A stretch of 11,535 nt of DNA from Gammaproteobacteria bacterium (lineage in GTDB: Bacteria; Pseudomonadota; Gammaproteobacteria; Pseudomonadales; JAUIKI01): the NCBI GenBank assembly GCA_030430875.1, contig JAUIKI010000025.1:1-11535 (forward strand). The letters are read 5' to 3'. The notes beneath the pieces are model-generated. The model was given only the letters and a program-made list of their open reading frames with translations. It ran no database searches and had not been told where the DNA came from. Numbering within the stretch: the stretch's first letter is position 1; the number at the start of each line of letters is the position of its first letter. A program made the translations under genes and the position numbers. Shown here piece by piece: positions 1 to 7,016 of this stretch.

Positions 1-1
1 A

Positions 2-1810
2 ACAGGGGCTTTTCCAAACGCTAAAAAAGTATACATTGAAGGGAGTAAGCCTGACATTCAAGTGCCGATGCGAGAGATCAGCCTGTCTCCCACAGGTGAT
101 GAAGAAAATCCACCTATTCAAATTTATGACACATCAGGTCCGTTTACTGATCCAAGTCAAACAGTTGATATTCAACAGGGAGTATCAGCCATTCGTACAC
201 CATGGATCGACAGACGCAATGATTGTGAGCAATTAAATGAACATTCAGCAATTTACACGCAAACTAAGCAAAAAAGCTTAGATACGCTGATCCATCGCTT
301 TCCAAAATTGATATTACCGAAGCGTGCTAAATCTGGCAAAAATGTCACGCAAATGCATTATGCCAAGCAAGGCATCATTACCGAAGAAATGGAATATGTT
401 GCGATTCGAGAAAACATGCAAATTCAACAAGCATTGGACTCCAATGATATTCAACAACACCCTGGTCAAGATTTTGGCGCAAATATTCCAAAAATTATCA
501 CACCAGAATTTGTGCGTGATGAAATTGCCAAAGGCCGTGCGATTATTCCAGCCAACATTAATCACCCGGAAATTGAGCCGATGATTATCGGTCGAAATTT
601 TTTAGTCAAAGTGAATGCAAACATTGGTAATTCAGCACTGAGTTCTTCGATTTCTGAAGAAGTGGATAAGTTGGTTTGGGCGATTCGTTGGGGTGGTGAT
701 ACCGTTATGGATTTATCAACGGGCAAAAATATTCATGAAACTCGCGAATGGATTATTCGTAATTCTCCGGTTCCAATTGGCACGGTTCCTATTTATCAAG
801 CACTAGAAAAAGTTGATGGTGTGGCTGAAGATCTAACGTGGGAAGTGTTTCGTGATACATTGATAGAACAAGCTGAGCAGGGCGTGGATTATTTCACGAT
901 TCATGCAGGTGTATTACTGCGTTATGTGCCAATGACAGCAAAACGTTTGACGGGTATTGTCTCGCGTGGTGGATCCATCATGGCTAAGTGGTGTTTGTCG
1001 CATCACAAAGAAAGCTTTTTGTACACGAACTTTGCAGAAATTTGTGAAATCATGAAAGCCTATGATGTGTCATTTTCGTTAGGTGATGGTCTGCGACCTG
1101 GCTGTATTGCTGATGCCAACGATGAAGCACAATTTTCTGAACTAGAAACCTTAGGAGAACTAACAAAAATTGCTTGGCAACATGATGTGCAGACGATGAT
1201 TGAAGGCCCTGGTCATGTGCCGATGCATTTGATTAAAGAAAACATGGATAAGCAGCTGGAAGTTTGTCACGAAGCTCCGTTTTACACGCTAGGACCTTTG
1301 ACTACTGACATTGCACCTGGCTATGATCACATTACCTCTGGGATTGGTGCGGCAATGATTGGTTGGTTTGGAACAGCAATGCTGTGTTATGTCACTCCCA
1401 AAGAGCATTTAGGTTTACCAAATCTTGATGATGTTAAAACAGGGATTATCACCTATAAAATTGCTGCGCATGCTGCGGATCTTGCCAAAGGTCATCCGGG
1501 TGCACAGTTGCGAGATAACGCTTTATCAAAAGCACGATTTGATTTTCGTTGGGAAGATCAATTTAATTTAGGACTAGATCCTGATACAGCAAAAGCATTT
1601 CATGATGAAACACTGCCAAAAGATTCTGCCAAAGTCGCACACTTTTGTTCAATGTGCGGACCAAAATTTTGTTCAATGAAAATCACTCAAGATGTGCGTG
1701 ATTATGCTGCAAAAAAAGGCATTACAGAAATTGAAGCAGCAACGGTTGGTATGTCAGAAAAATCCGATGAATTTAAAAAGAAGGGTAGTCGGTTGTATCA
1801 AACAACTTGA
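2..1810 (+). CDS. thiC: Phosphomethylpyrimidine synthase ThiC (5'-truncated by window edge)
   Basis: ThiC is the radical-SAM enzyme that rearranges aminoimidazole ribotide into hydroxymethylpyrimidine phosphate, the pyrimidine half of thiamine, in the cytoplasm. The frame is open from base 2, and its first residues (TGAFPNAKKVYIEG) match a ThiC N-terminal region, so the true start lies upstream; by comparison with the E. coli protein about 20-30 residues are missing. The GTG at 62 is internal. Family hallmarks are PKRAKSG, QGIITEEMEY, INHPEIEPMIIGRNF, IGNSALSSSI, DTVMDLSTG, GDGLRPG, IEGPGHVPMH and APGYDHITSGIGAAMIGWFG. The C-terminal [4Fe-4S]-binding CxxCx4C motif has its cysteine codons at 1646, 1655 and 1670. 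The frame is intact with no shifts. ThiC genes are often controlled by a TPP riboswitch, but that region is not in the window. The next gene starts 33 bases downstream on the same strand and is unrelated to thiamine. Confidence 0.98.
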   Translation, partial: TGAFPNAKKVYIEGSKPDIQVPMREISLSPTGDEENPPIQIYDTSGPFTDPSQTVDIQQGVSAIRTPWIDRRNDCEQLNEHSAIYTQTKQKSLDTLIHRFPKLILPKRAKSGKNVTQMHYAKQGIITEEMEYVAIRENMQIQQALDSNDIQQHPGQDFGANIPKIITPEFVRDEIAKGRAIIPANINHPEIEPMIIGRNFLVKVNANIGNSALSSSISEEVDKLVWAIRWGGDTVMDLSTGKNIHETREWIIRNSPVPIGTVPIYQALEKVDGVAEDLTWEVFRDTLIEQAEQGVDYFTIHAGVLLRYVPMTAKRLTGIVSRGGSIMAKWCLSHHKESFLYTNFAEICEIMKAYDVSFSLGDGLRPGCIADANDEAQFSELETLGELTKIAWQHDVQTMIEGPGHVPMHLIKENMDKQLEVCHEAPFYTLGPLTTDIAPGYDHITSGIGAAMIGWFGTAMLCYVTPKEHLGLPNLDDVKTGIITYKIAAHAADLAKGHPGAQLRDNALSKARFDFRWEDQFNLGLDPDTAKAFHDETLPKDSAKVAHFCSMCGPKFCSMKITQDVRDYAAKKGITEIEAATVGMSEKSDEFKKKGSRLYQTT

Positions 1811-1843
1811 TGGTTTTTTTGAAATTAAAGGAGTATTAACAAC

Positions 1844-2743
1844 ATGGAATTTAAACGAACATCAGACGATCGATTTCAATCATTGCCCGATTATTCTTTT
1901 CAACCAAGCTACGCAGAAGTCACTGCGCAAGATGCGACTAAACTGCGTATGCATTTTGTTGACACAGGCAATCCTGTTGGTCAACCCGTTTTGTTGTTGC
2001 ATGGTGAGCCAACATGGTCTTATCTCTATCGATATATGATTCCAGTTTTTGCACAGAAGAATTTCAGAGTGTTAGCACCAGACTTAATTGGTTTTGGTCG
2101 CTCAGATAAACCAACAAATCCTGAGGATTATACTTATCAAAGTCATCTCGATTGGTTGATGCAATGGTTTGATCAGCAAAATTTACACAACGTCGTGCTT
2201 TTTTGCCAAGACTGGGGTGGTTTGCTGGGCTTGCGTTTGTTGGCGGAAAGAATGGATCGTTTTTCGCATGTAATTGTGGCTAATTCAGTTTTGCCAACCG
2301 GTGATACCAAACCCAGTCCTGCTTTTTTGCAATGGCAAGAGTTTTCACAAACTGTTCCTGAGATGCCTGTGGGGAAAATTGTGGCAGGTGGCTGTGTTCG
2401 GCCAGTTGATGCGGCCATTCAAACAGCGTATGACGCACCATTTCCAGATGAAAGCTACAAGGTGGGTGCTAGGCGCTTTCCTTTGTTGGTGCCGACTCAT
2501 CCTGATGATCCTGCTGCTGAACCCAATCGCCAGGCCTGGAGAAAATTGATCACATTTGATCGACCCTTTTTGACGTTGTTTAGTGATGGTGATCCCATCA
2601 TGCAAGGCCTTGAAAAAATCTTTCAGAAAAAGATTCCGGGTGCTGCTAATCAGCCGCATCAAATTATTCAAAAAGCAGGACATTTTTTGCAAGAAGATGC
2701 TGGAAAAGAAATTGCCGAAATAGTTTGTCAGTGGGTAGTTTAA
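1844..2743 (+). CDS. Haloalkane dehalogenase-type alpha/beta hydrolase
   Basis: This 299-residue alpha/beta-hydrolase most resembles subfamily I haloalkane dehalogenases, which hydrolyse carbon-halogen bonds to an alcohol and halide. The features visible are the oxyanion-hole HGEPTW (residues 53-58), PDLIGFGRSDKP (79-90), the nucleophile elbow CQDWGG with Asp123 and the adjacent Trp124 expected to bind halide, a cap-domain Trp164 in FLQWQEF that could be the second halide ligand, a probable acid Asp250 in FSDGDP, and catalytic His280 in AGHFLQED. The length is normal for the family and there is no signal peptide, so it should be cytoplasmic. The start is supported by AAAGGAG at 1827-1833, ten bases before the ATG. 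It follows thiC by 33 bases with no convincing terminator between, so co-transcription is likely. The natural substrate cannot be read from sequence; an epoxide hydrolase or another hydrolase is the alternative. Confidence 0.88.
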   Translation: MEFKRTSDDRFQSLPDYSFQPSYAEVTAQDATKLRMHFVDTGNPVGQPVLLLHGEPTWSYLYRYMIPVFAQKNFRVLAPDLIGFGRSDKPTNPEDYTYQSHLDWLMQWFDQQNLHNVVLFCQDWGGLLGLRLLAERMDRFSHVIVANSVLPTGDTKPSPAFLQWQEFSQTVPEMPVGKIVAGGCVRPVDAAIQTAYDAPFPDESYKVGARRFPLLVPTHPDDPAAEPNRQAWRKLITFDRPFLTLFSDGDPIMQGLEKIFQKKIPGAANQPHQIIQKAGHFLQEDAGKEIAEIVCQWVV

Positions 2744-2757
2744 AGCAGTATATAGAT

Positions 2758-2929
2758 GAGACCATTGCAGTAAAATGAGTTATGTGTCACATTAAACGGG
2801 GTTAATCCGCCTAAAAACGGAAAATAAACGATAAATTAGAGAATGATCACTCTGATTAACAAGACATACGTCAAAAATCAAGACAATGGTAGGTATCACA
2901 CTCAAATACCACTTTAATACAATGGTCTC
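2758..2929. mobile_element. 172-bp MITE-like element sharing termini with the two 159-bp MITEs
   Basis: The left end GAGACCATTGCAGTAAA and the reverse complement of the right end, GAGACCATTGTATTAAA, match at 15 of 17 positions. They are nearly the same as the termini of the 159-bp elements at 4913 and 6238. The inner sequence is different. The symmetry extends three more bases outward on each side (GAT/ATC). No clear target duplication is visible and no transposase is encoded. It starts 14 bases after the dehalogenase stop. It is probably a non-autonomous relative mobilised by the same transposase, or an old diverged copy. Confidence 0.6.
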
Positions 2930-2956
2930 ATCCTCGATATTATTGAGTTGTTCTAA

Positions 2957-2989
2957 GCTCATGATCGTTTTCATCTGGTGATCATGAGC
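2957..2989. repeat. Hairpin: perfect 10-bp inverted repeat
   Basis: GCTCATGATC (2957-2966) and GATCATGAGC (2980-2989) are perfect inverted repeats around a 13-base loop. No T-tract follows on either strand, so it is not a typical intrinsic terminator. It lies between the 172-bp element and the SBBP gene and could be an operator or part of an old mobile element. Confidence 0.5.
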
Positions 2990-3074
2990 GACTATAAGAT
3001 TTAGTACAGGCTCATTTTATGCTGGAAACACTTTTCTATCCTTCAGGTTCATTTCATATTGGAGAAGATTAAAA

Positions 3075-3102
3075 CTTGTGTTCCTTGATTATTTAATATA
3101 CT
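3075..3102 (+). promoter_or_regulatory. Possible sigma-70 promoter for the SBBP gene
   Basis: TATACT at 3097-3102 matches the -10 consensus at five of six positions. A poor -35 (CTTGTG, 3075-3080) lies 16 bases upstream. The predicted start of transcription would leave a leader of about 30 bases carrying a GGAG ribosome site shortly before the ATG at 3139. The -35 match is weak and the region is AT-rich. Confidence 0.3.
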
Positions 3103-3138
3103 TTTTAGGTCTGTTAGAAATACAATCGGAGATGATTT

Positions 3139-4656
3139 ATGTCAGTTTATAGGAATTTACTTATATTCAGCGTGTGTATTTGTGGTCTTATTGCATCAAG
3201 TGCGTTTGCGTTTCAAACCCGCGAATGGGGGACTTATTACGGTGGGAAGGGTTTTGATCAGGTGTACAAAGTTACGACAGACCCGGCTGGTAATTTTTAT
3301 GTGGTTGGTTCAACAAAATCTACATCAAAGATTATTCCTCCCAGTAAAATTGATCTAGCACATGACTCTGTTTTGGAAGCAGAAATGGAAGCGTATGTGG
3401 CTAAATTTAATAGTGCAGGTGTTTTGCAATGGGCCACATACTATGGAGATAGTTATAGTAGAGCGGCTGATATTGGCGTCGATTTATATGGGAGTGTGTA
3501 TGTTTTAGGGGCAGTACAGTGTCCATCTACAGCTTTGGCAACTGAATATGCTGAAGATAAAACTTGTAATGGACCTTCAGATTTGTTTTTAGTTAAATTT
3601 AATCAAGATGGCGTTCGTGATTGGAGTCGATATATTGGTGGTGATGATCGAGAGGGTTTTATTCTAAACGCTGGTGTAGAATCGCTTGCGATTGTGGGAT
3701 ATGCTGCCCACCCTGGTTATATCTATGTGCATGGTAGTACTCGTTCTAAAACAGGTCTCATACCACAAAAGATACCCAGCCCGGACGACACATACGGCGG
3801 TAAGGATGATACGTTTATTGCTAAATTTGGGCCAACCGGCGACATGATGTGGGCAAGGTATTTCGGTGGAAATGACCACGATATGGCGGGTGGTATTGCC
3901 TGTAGAAAAAATCCTCTGCCAGGAGGAAATGATGTTTGTTATATTACAGGACGGACCAATTCAATAAATGATATAGCAACAAATGGCGCTTGGGACACTA
4001 TAAAAAATAGTGATAATTCTTATGGTTATGATGCTTATTTAGCAAGATTAGATGCTAATAATGGAGAAGTAAATTGGGCAACTTATTACGGTGGAGATGA
4101 GTCGGATTCTGGGGTGGATGTCACCATTGATAATGATTCAAATGTATATATTGCTGGTGATACTGCTTCAACAGATTCAATGACGCACAATGCATCACAG
4201 CCTAATTATGGTGGCAACAATGATATGTTTTTGGCAAAATTTAACCCAAATGGCGTGAGGCTATGGGGCACTTATTTGGGATCGTCAGGTGATGAATTTC
4301 TTTTTGATTTAACCACAGATAACACTGGTAATGTGTATATATCCGGTACGGCTTATTATGATGGAAATAATAAAACAGTCTTAGCGACCCCGGGCGTGTA
4401 TGATGGCACACTAAATGGTGGTTCTGATGCGGTTTTGGCAAAGTATAATACAGTTGGCACTCGATTACGCACAACGTATTATGGTGGTAGTGAGGGAGAG
4501 TATGGGCCTACTACGGCTGTTGATTCACAAAACGGTATTTACTTATGTGGGAACACGGTATCAACCAGTTCAATATCAATGTTTGGTGCACACCAAACAT
4601 TGCATGGTGATGGTGGCGGCGAATACGATGGATTCTGTGTGAAATTTCTTCAGTGA
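3139..4656 (+). CDS. Secreted SBBP-repeat beta-propeller protein
   Basis: This 505-residue protein opens with a Sec signal peptide: MSVYRN, a hydrophobic core, then SAFA with likely cleavage after residue 24. The mature part consists of seven beta-propeller (SBBP) repeats. Each begins with a W/R-x-T-Y-Y-G-G-like strand, near residues 30, 98, 162, 238, 313, 376 and 444. Each continues with a [DN]xxGNVYVxG strand and closes with an F-[LV]-[AV]-K-F-N strand. The last closing strand, GFCVKFLQ, ends the protein, so the set looks complete and suits a closed seven-bladed propeller. No catalytic motif, membrane anchor or sorting signal is visible after the signal peptide. It is probably exported to the periplasm or beyond as a binding or interaction scaffold; the ligand is unknown. 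GGAG stands eight to nine bases before the ATG. It appears to be a single-gene transcript, ended by the terminator at 4717-4747. Confidence 0.88.
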   Translation: MSVYRNLLIFSVCICGLIASSAFAFQTREWGTYYGGKGFDQVYKVTTDPAGNFYVVGSTKSTSKIIPPSKIDLAHDSVLEAEMEAYVAKFNSAGVLQWATYYGDSYSRAADIGVDLYGSVYVLGAVQCPSTALATEYAEDKTCNGPSDLFLVKFNQDGVRDWSRYIGGDDREGFILNAGVESLAIVGYAAHPGYIYVHGSTRSKTGLIPQKIPSPDDTYGGKDDTFIAKFGPTGDMMWARYFGGNDHDMAGGIACRKNPLPGGNDVCYITGRTNSINDIATNGAWDTIKNSDNSYGYDAYLARLDANNGEVNWATYYGGDESDSGVDVTIDNDSNVYIAGDTASTDSMTHNASQPNYGGNNDMFLAKFNPNGVRLWGTYLGSSGDEFLFDLTTDNTGNVYISGTAYYDGNNKTVLATPGVYDGTLNGGSDAVLAKYNTVGTRLRTTYYGGSEGEYGPTTAVDSQNGIYLCGNTVSTSSISMFGAHQTLHGDGGGEYDGFCVKFLQ

Positions 4657-4716
4657 GTTTCTGCTCATAGACAAGCGTGAAAAATTAACACAACAGCTTG
4701 AATTTAAAACTTTTCT

Positions 4717-4747
4717 AAAACTTGGTCGCAATAGCGGCCGAGTTTTT
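4717..4747 (+). terminator. Rho-independent terminator after the SBBP gene
   Basis: A 12-bp stem with two G-U pairs (arms AAACTTGGTCGC and GCGGCCGAGTTT) closes on the tetraloop AATA. It ends in a run of five T (4743-4747). It lies about 60 bases after the SBBP stop. An A run in front of the left arm means it could also work on the other strand and stop reverse transcription from the methyltransferase side. Confidence 0.85.
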
Positions 4748-4912
4748 ATCAATCGATTCAATACAAAACCATTCTAAACCTTTGTTATCAGACTGCTAAC
4801 CATTCTCTTTATTGTCTGCAAGATAGGCATTTTGATGATGTGAAGGTCTTTTCCAAAAAAATCACCTATTTTCTCCGTTTATCCGTATAATTTCGCCCCT
4901 TTCTCTATAATC

Positions 4913-5071
4913 GAGATCATTGCGTTAAAGCGACAAGCGTAAAAATGGTTAAAAACCCGCATATTTTCGTTGTAAAACTGGCCAATAACTGGTTATTATC
5001 TGCGCTTTACGCCTCAATCTGCAGCTTTTTCCGACATTTTTCCCGTCATTGCCTTTTAATGCAATGGTCTC
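4913..5071. mobile_element. 159-bp MITE, copy 1
   Basis: This is the same length as, and differs at only four positions from, the element at 6238-6396, in the same orientation. The terminal inverted repeats are GAGATCATTGCGTTAAA on the left and the complement of GAGACCATTGCATTAAA on the right. The left end has two changes from the other copy. The flanks share only ATC (4910-4912 and 5072-5074). There is no coding sequence inside. An internal inverted repeat (GCGTAAA/TTTACGC) and AATAACTGGTTATT give it further fold-back potential. Its right end is 18 bases beyond the stop codon of the reverse-strand methyltransferase, so it lies in that gene's 3' region. Confidence 0.85.
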
Positions 5072-5089
5072 ATCTTTTCTAGAAAACTC

Positions 5090-5872
5090 TCAAAGATTTT
5101 TTCTGTTCTTAGCCACAACTAATGTCAGTGGGGAAATTCCCTTTAATACGGGAATAATTTCAATGACTTCCAGCCCTTGACTGTTTAGTTCTTCAATAAA
5201 TATTTTCTTAGGAATAGGAATGCGATCTTTGAGGGATTTACTGAATATAGTTCGTTTTAATTGTTTATAGTACGCGCTTAACGTCGAAGCATCAAAGAAT
5301 GAAATAATCATGGTGTCATTGCATATTCTATCTAGCTCCTTAATGGCTTTTTTTCTGACGTCTGAATCAATTAAATGATGAAATAGTCGATGGCAGATGA
5401 CTGAATCAAAGGCATTATCAGAAAATTCAGTGTTTAAAACATCAGCTTGGCAGAACGTCACAGCTGGAGTTTTTTCTGGGGAAGTTGATGGGTTGTTTGC
5501 AAGATTTTGTTCAGCTAATTGTAACATAGCCAAACTCCGGTCTGATGCAGTCACATGAAATCCTGCTTTCAGTAATAGCTGAGTTAATCGTCCTGAGCCA
5601 CTTGGAATATCAAGTACGTTTGAACCAAAAGGGATATGTTTTAATGAGCGTATAATTGCTTTTTTTTCTCGTTGGTCACGAAAATTGCGTTCACGAAACT
5701 TAGCGGGGTATTTTAAGGTAACATTTGGGAGCGAGAATCTCACACAGTTTACTTCAGTTTGGTTAACTAGCGCAGTTTCTCCGCCTGAAGATTGTTTTGA
5801 ATTGGGTTTGGTTGCATATTGATTTAGTTTGACTTTCCACGGCGCAGTAGAATGATTCATTGGATTATCCAT
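5090..5872 (-). CDS. Class I SAM-dependent methyltransferase, substrate unknown
   Basis: This 260-residue protein has the Rossmann-fold methyltransferase signatures in order. Motif I is NVLDIPSGSGRLTQLLL (residues 85-101), where the usual GxGxG appears as P-S-G-S-G. An acidic residue at the end of strand 2, Asp111 in TASDRS, should bind the SAM ribose. QAD (Asp143) follows, then FDSVICHRLFHHL (155-167), close to the form seen in Methyltransf_11/25 proteins. The first 60 residues are polar and probably poorly ordered. There is no signal peptide or membrane segment. The start is uncertain: ATG codons at residues 1 and 5 both lack a clear ribosome site. The gene stands alone on the reverse strand with mobile elements on both sides. 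The sequence gives no substrate; small-molecule, lipid or glycan methylation are all possible. Confidence 0.85.
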   Translation of the reverse strand: MDNPMNHSTAPWKVKLNQYATKPNSKQSSGGETALVNQTEVNCVRFSLPNVTLKYPAKFRERNFRDQREKKAIIRSLKHIPFGSNVLDIPSGSGRLTQLLLKAGFHVTASDRSLAMLQLAEQNLANNPSTSPEKTPAVTFCQADVLNTEFSDNAFDSVICHRLFHHLIDSDVRKKAIKELDRICNDTMIISFFDASTLSAYYKQLKRTIFSKSLKDRIPIPKKIFIEELNSQGLEVIEIIPVLKGISPLTLVVAKNRKNL

Positions 5873-5907
5873 AGAGTTTTAATTGAAGCATTTAGGGTAA
5901 TAGATGC

Positions 5908-5937
5908 TTGATAGTGAAAACATCAAGGAAACATCAA
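5908..5937 (-). promoter_or_regulatory. Possible promoter for the methyltransferase
   Basis: On the reverse strand TTGATG (5937-5932) is followed after 18 bases by TATCAA (5913-5908). Each matches its sigma-70 hexamer at about four positions or better. Transcription would begin some 30 bases before the ATG at 5872. The -35 hexamer falls inside the 11-bp tandem repeat. Confidence 0.28.
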
Positions 5938-5952
5938 GGAAATATCAAAAGG
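5920..5952. repeat. Three 11-bp tandem repeats
   Basis: Two exact copies of ACATCAAGGAA (5920-5930 and 5931-5941) are followed by a degenerate third, ATATCAAAAGG (5942-5952). The 11-base spacing is about one helical turn. They lie upstream of the methyltransferase gene and could be binding sites, or simply slippage products. Confidence 0.5.
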
Positions 5953-6237
5953 TTTTTAAAGGCTGGGGTTTACAAGGCTTGGTTAATGGCGTTTTATGGA
6001 AACGTTGATAGTTCTGTTGGTCTATGGCAATGCTTTTTTTTAGTCTGGTTGATATTGTCAGTGACTGAGTGGATGATTGCAGGTGGCCATTTTTCAGGTT
6101 GTTTCTGGTTTTTTATGATTGCTTAGTGCAAAGATCTCAAATTATATTTTTAATTATCTGTGTCAGTTCCTAAATTTTAATTTACTCTTTGTTTTTGTAT
6201 GGGTATTGTGTAAAATTAGGCCTTTCATTGATATAAC
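5953..6237. other. Gene-free stretch between methyltransferase and MITE copy 2
   Basis: The only open frame on the forward strand (TTG at 5908 to 6126; first ATG at about 5986) encodes a short, Trp/Phe-rich, partly hydrophobic peptide. It resembles nothing I know and lacks a good ribosome site. A T8 run within it could hide a shift. I would not call it a gene. The right part (6127-6237) is strongly AT-rich and holds the promoter candidate at 6189-6216. Confidence 0.4.
6189..6216 (+). promoter_or_regulatory. Possible promoter upstream of the peptide-secretion cassette
   Basis: TTGTTT (6189-6194) and TAAAAT (6211-6216) are separated by 16 bases. Transcription would start around 6223, just before the MITE at 6238. 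The whole MITE would then be in the leader of the cassette mRNA. The hexamers are only fair matches in an AT-rich region. Confidence 0.35.
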
Positions 6238-6396
6238 GAGACCATTGCATTAAAGCGACAAGCGTAAAAATGGTTAAAAACCCGCATATTTTCGTTGTAA
6301 AACTGGCCAATAACTGGTTATTATCTGCGTTTTACGCCTCAATCTGCAGCTTTTTCCGACATTTTTCCCATCATTGCCTTTTAATGCAATGGTCTC
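6238..6396. mobile_element. 159-bp MITE, copy 2, with 5-bp target duplication
   Basis: Perfect 17-bp terminal inverted repeats (GAGACCATTGCATTAAA and its complement) bound the element. ATAAC is present immediately on each side (6233-6237 and 6397-6401), as expected for a 5-bp target duplication. It differs from the copy at 4913 at four positions. An inner inverted repeat (GCGTAAAA 6262-6269 / TTTTACGC 6330-6337) lies inside. There is no transposase, so it is non-autonomous. The near-identity of the two copies points to recent movement. The GAGACC-type ends recall some IS5-family termini from memory, but the family is not settled. The element ends 21 bases before the first codon of the next gene. 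Confidence 0.88.
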
Positions 6397-6417
6397 ATAA
6401 CAAGAAAAATACAAAAG

Positions 6418-6974
6418 ATGACACTGAATATTCAAAGTAGTTTACAGCCAGATGCCCCCCCCCTTATCTCCAAAAAAGCAATTAGCTAAGCGCAAGGTTT
6501 TGCCGCTGTCTAATGTTTTGACATTATCAAAATGATAATGTTGTTCACAAATTTTTAGAATCCTATGACATCAGTCTAGAAGAAGCCCAGGATTTATTTG
6601 AAGAAACCAAAAAATGGTTGTGGTTGTGTGCGGTTACAACGGGTGACCAAAATGCTGTTGCAATTAATGCTGAATTAACTTTCCTTGATGAAATGTGGCA
6701 TACATTTATTCTGTTTACTCGAGACTACGCACAGTTTTGTCATCGTTATTTGGGTGGTTATATTCATCATGCACCCACGACTTATTCTGAAAAAAAACAA
6801 ACTGGTCATCAATTTCAGAAAAATTTCGATGACTTTCTTAATCAGCGAAAATCAGAGTTGAAAGATCAATATTCGATTATTTATGACTATTTAGGTGAGG
6901 AGACATTGATCAAATGGTATGAGACATATGGTGAAAAGTATACGAAAGAATATATAAAATCGGTACGAAAATAA
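6418..6974 (+). pseudogene. WHT-motif (GRDP-like) protein gene, broken by two frameshifts
   Basis: Three overlapping frames join into one protein of about 184 residues if two single bases are removed. Frame one starts at the ATG at 6418 (MTLNIQSSLQPDAPP) and fails at a run of nine C (6455-6463). With eight C it continues as LSPKKQLAKRKVLPLSNV, then meets TGA after the AAAA at 6529-6532. Removing one A gives NDNVVHKFLESYDISLEEA and leads into the long open part ending at 6974. That part carries ELTFLDEMWHTFILFTRDYAQFC and IHHAPTT, a D-x-x-WHT-x-x-L pattern like the GRDP-like (former DUF1399) family; this match is from memory. If translation begins at an internal start, only the C-terminal 118 or so residues are made. 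It lies 42 bases before the cysteine-rich precursor and is probably part of the same cassette. Its function is unknown; sequencing error is a real alternative to decay. Confidence 0.65.
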
Positions 6975-7005
6975 TGAGTTTTGTTGTTTGATTTTTTAAT
7001 AAAAA

Positions 7006-7009
7006 GGAG
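7006..7009 (+). promoter_or_regulatory. Ribosome binding site fixing the precursor start
   Basis: GGAG, within AAAAAGGAGAAAAA, lies seven bases before the GTG at 7017. It decides for this GTG over the upstream in-frame TTG at 6981, which has no ribosome site. Confidence 0.75.
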
Positions 7010-7016
7010 AAAAATA

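Larger units (their letters stand above)
2930..3138. other. Gene-free stretch upstream of the SBBP gene
   Basis: The gap between the dehalogenase and the SBBP gene is about 395 bases. It is filled by the 172-bp element, the 2957-2989 hairpin and a possible promoter near 3075-3102. The rest is AT-rich and I see no credible coding frame. A short reverse-strand frame (2792-2974) crosses the element boundary and has no homology I recognise. Confidence 0.5.

Noticed and set aside
62..70. GTG at 62 as the start of thiC
   Set aside because: The frame is open to base 2 and the residues before it match the ThiC N-terminal region, so this codon is internal.
1795..1820. T-run just after the thiC stop as a terminator
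   Set aside because: Only a four-base-pair GTTG/CAAC stem is available and it is not directly joined to the T-run. The next gene with its ribosome site follows at once.
2792..2974. 60-residue reverse-strand open frame
   Set aside because: It crosses the boundary of the 172-bp repeat element, has no ribosome site that I can see and no recognisable motif.
5908..6126. 72-residue forward open frame starting at TTG
   Set aside because: It has no ribosome site and no family resemblance, and it starts inside the region of 11-bp repeats. The shorter ATG version is also unsupported.
6981..7016. Longer form of the cysteine-rich precursor starting at TTG 6981
   Set aside because: GGAG lies correctly spaced before the GTG at 7017, and the extra 12 residues would be translated from the ribosome-site region itself.
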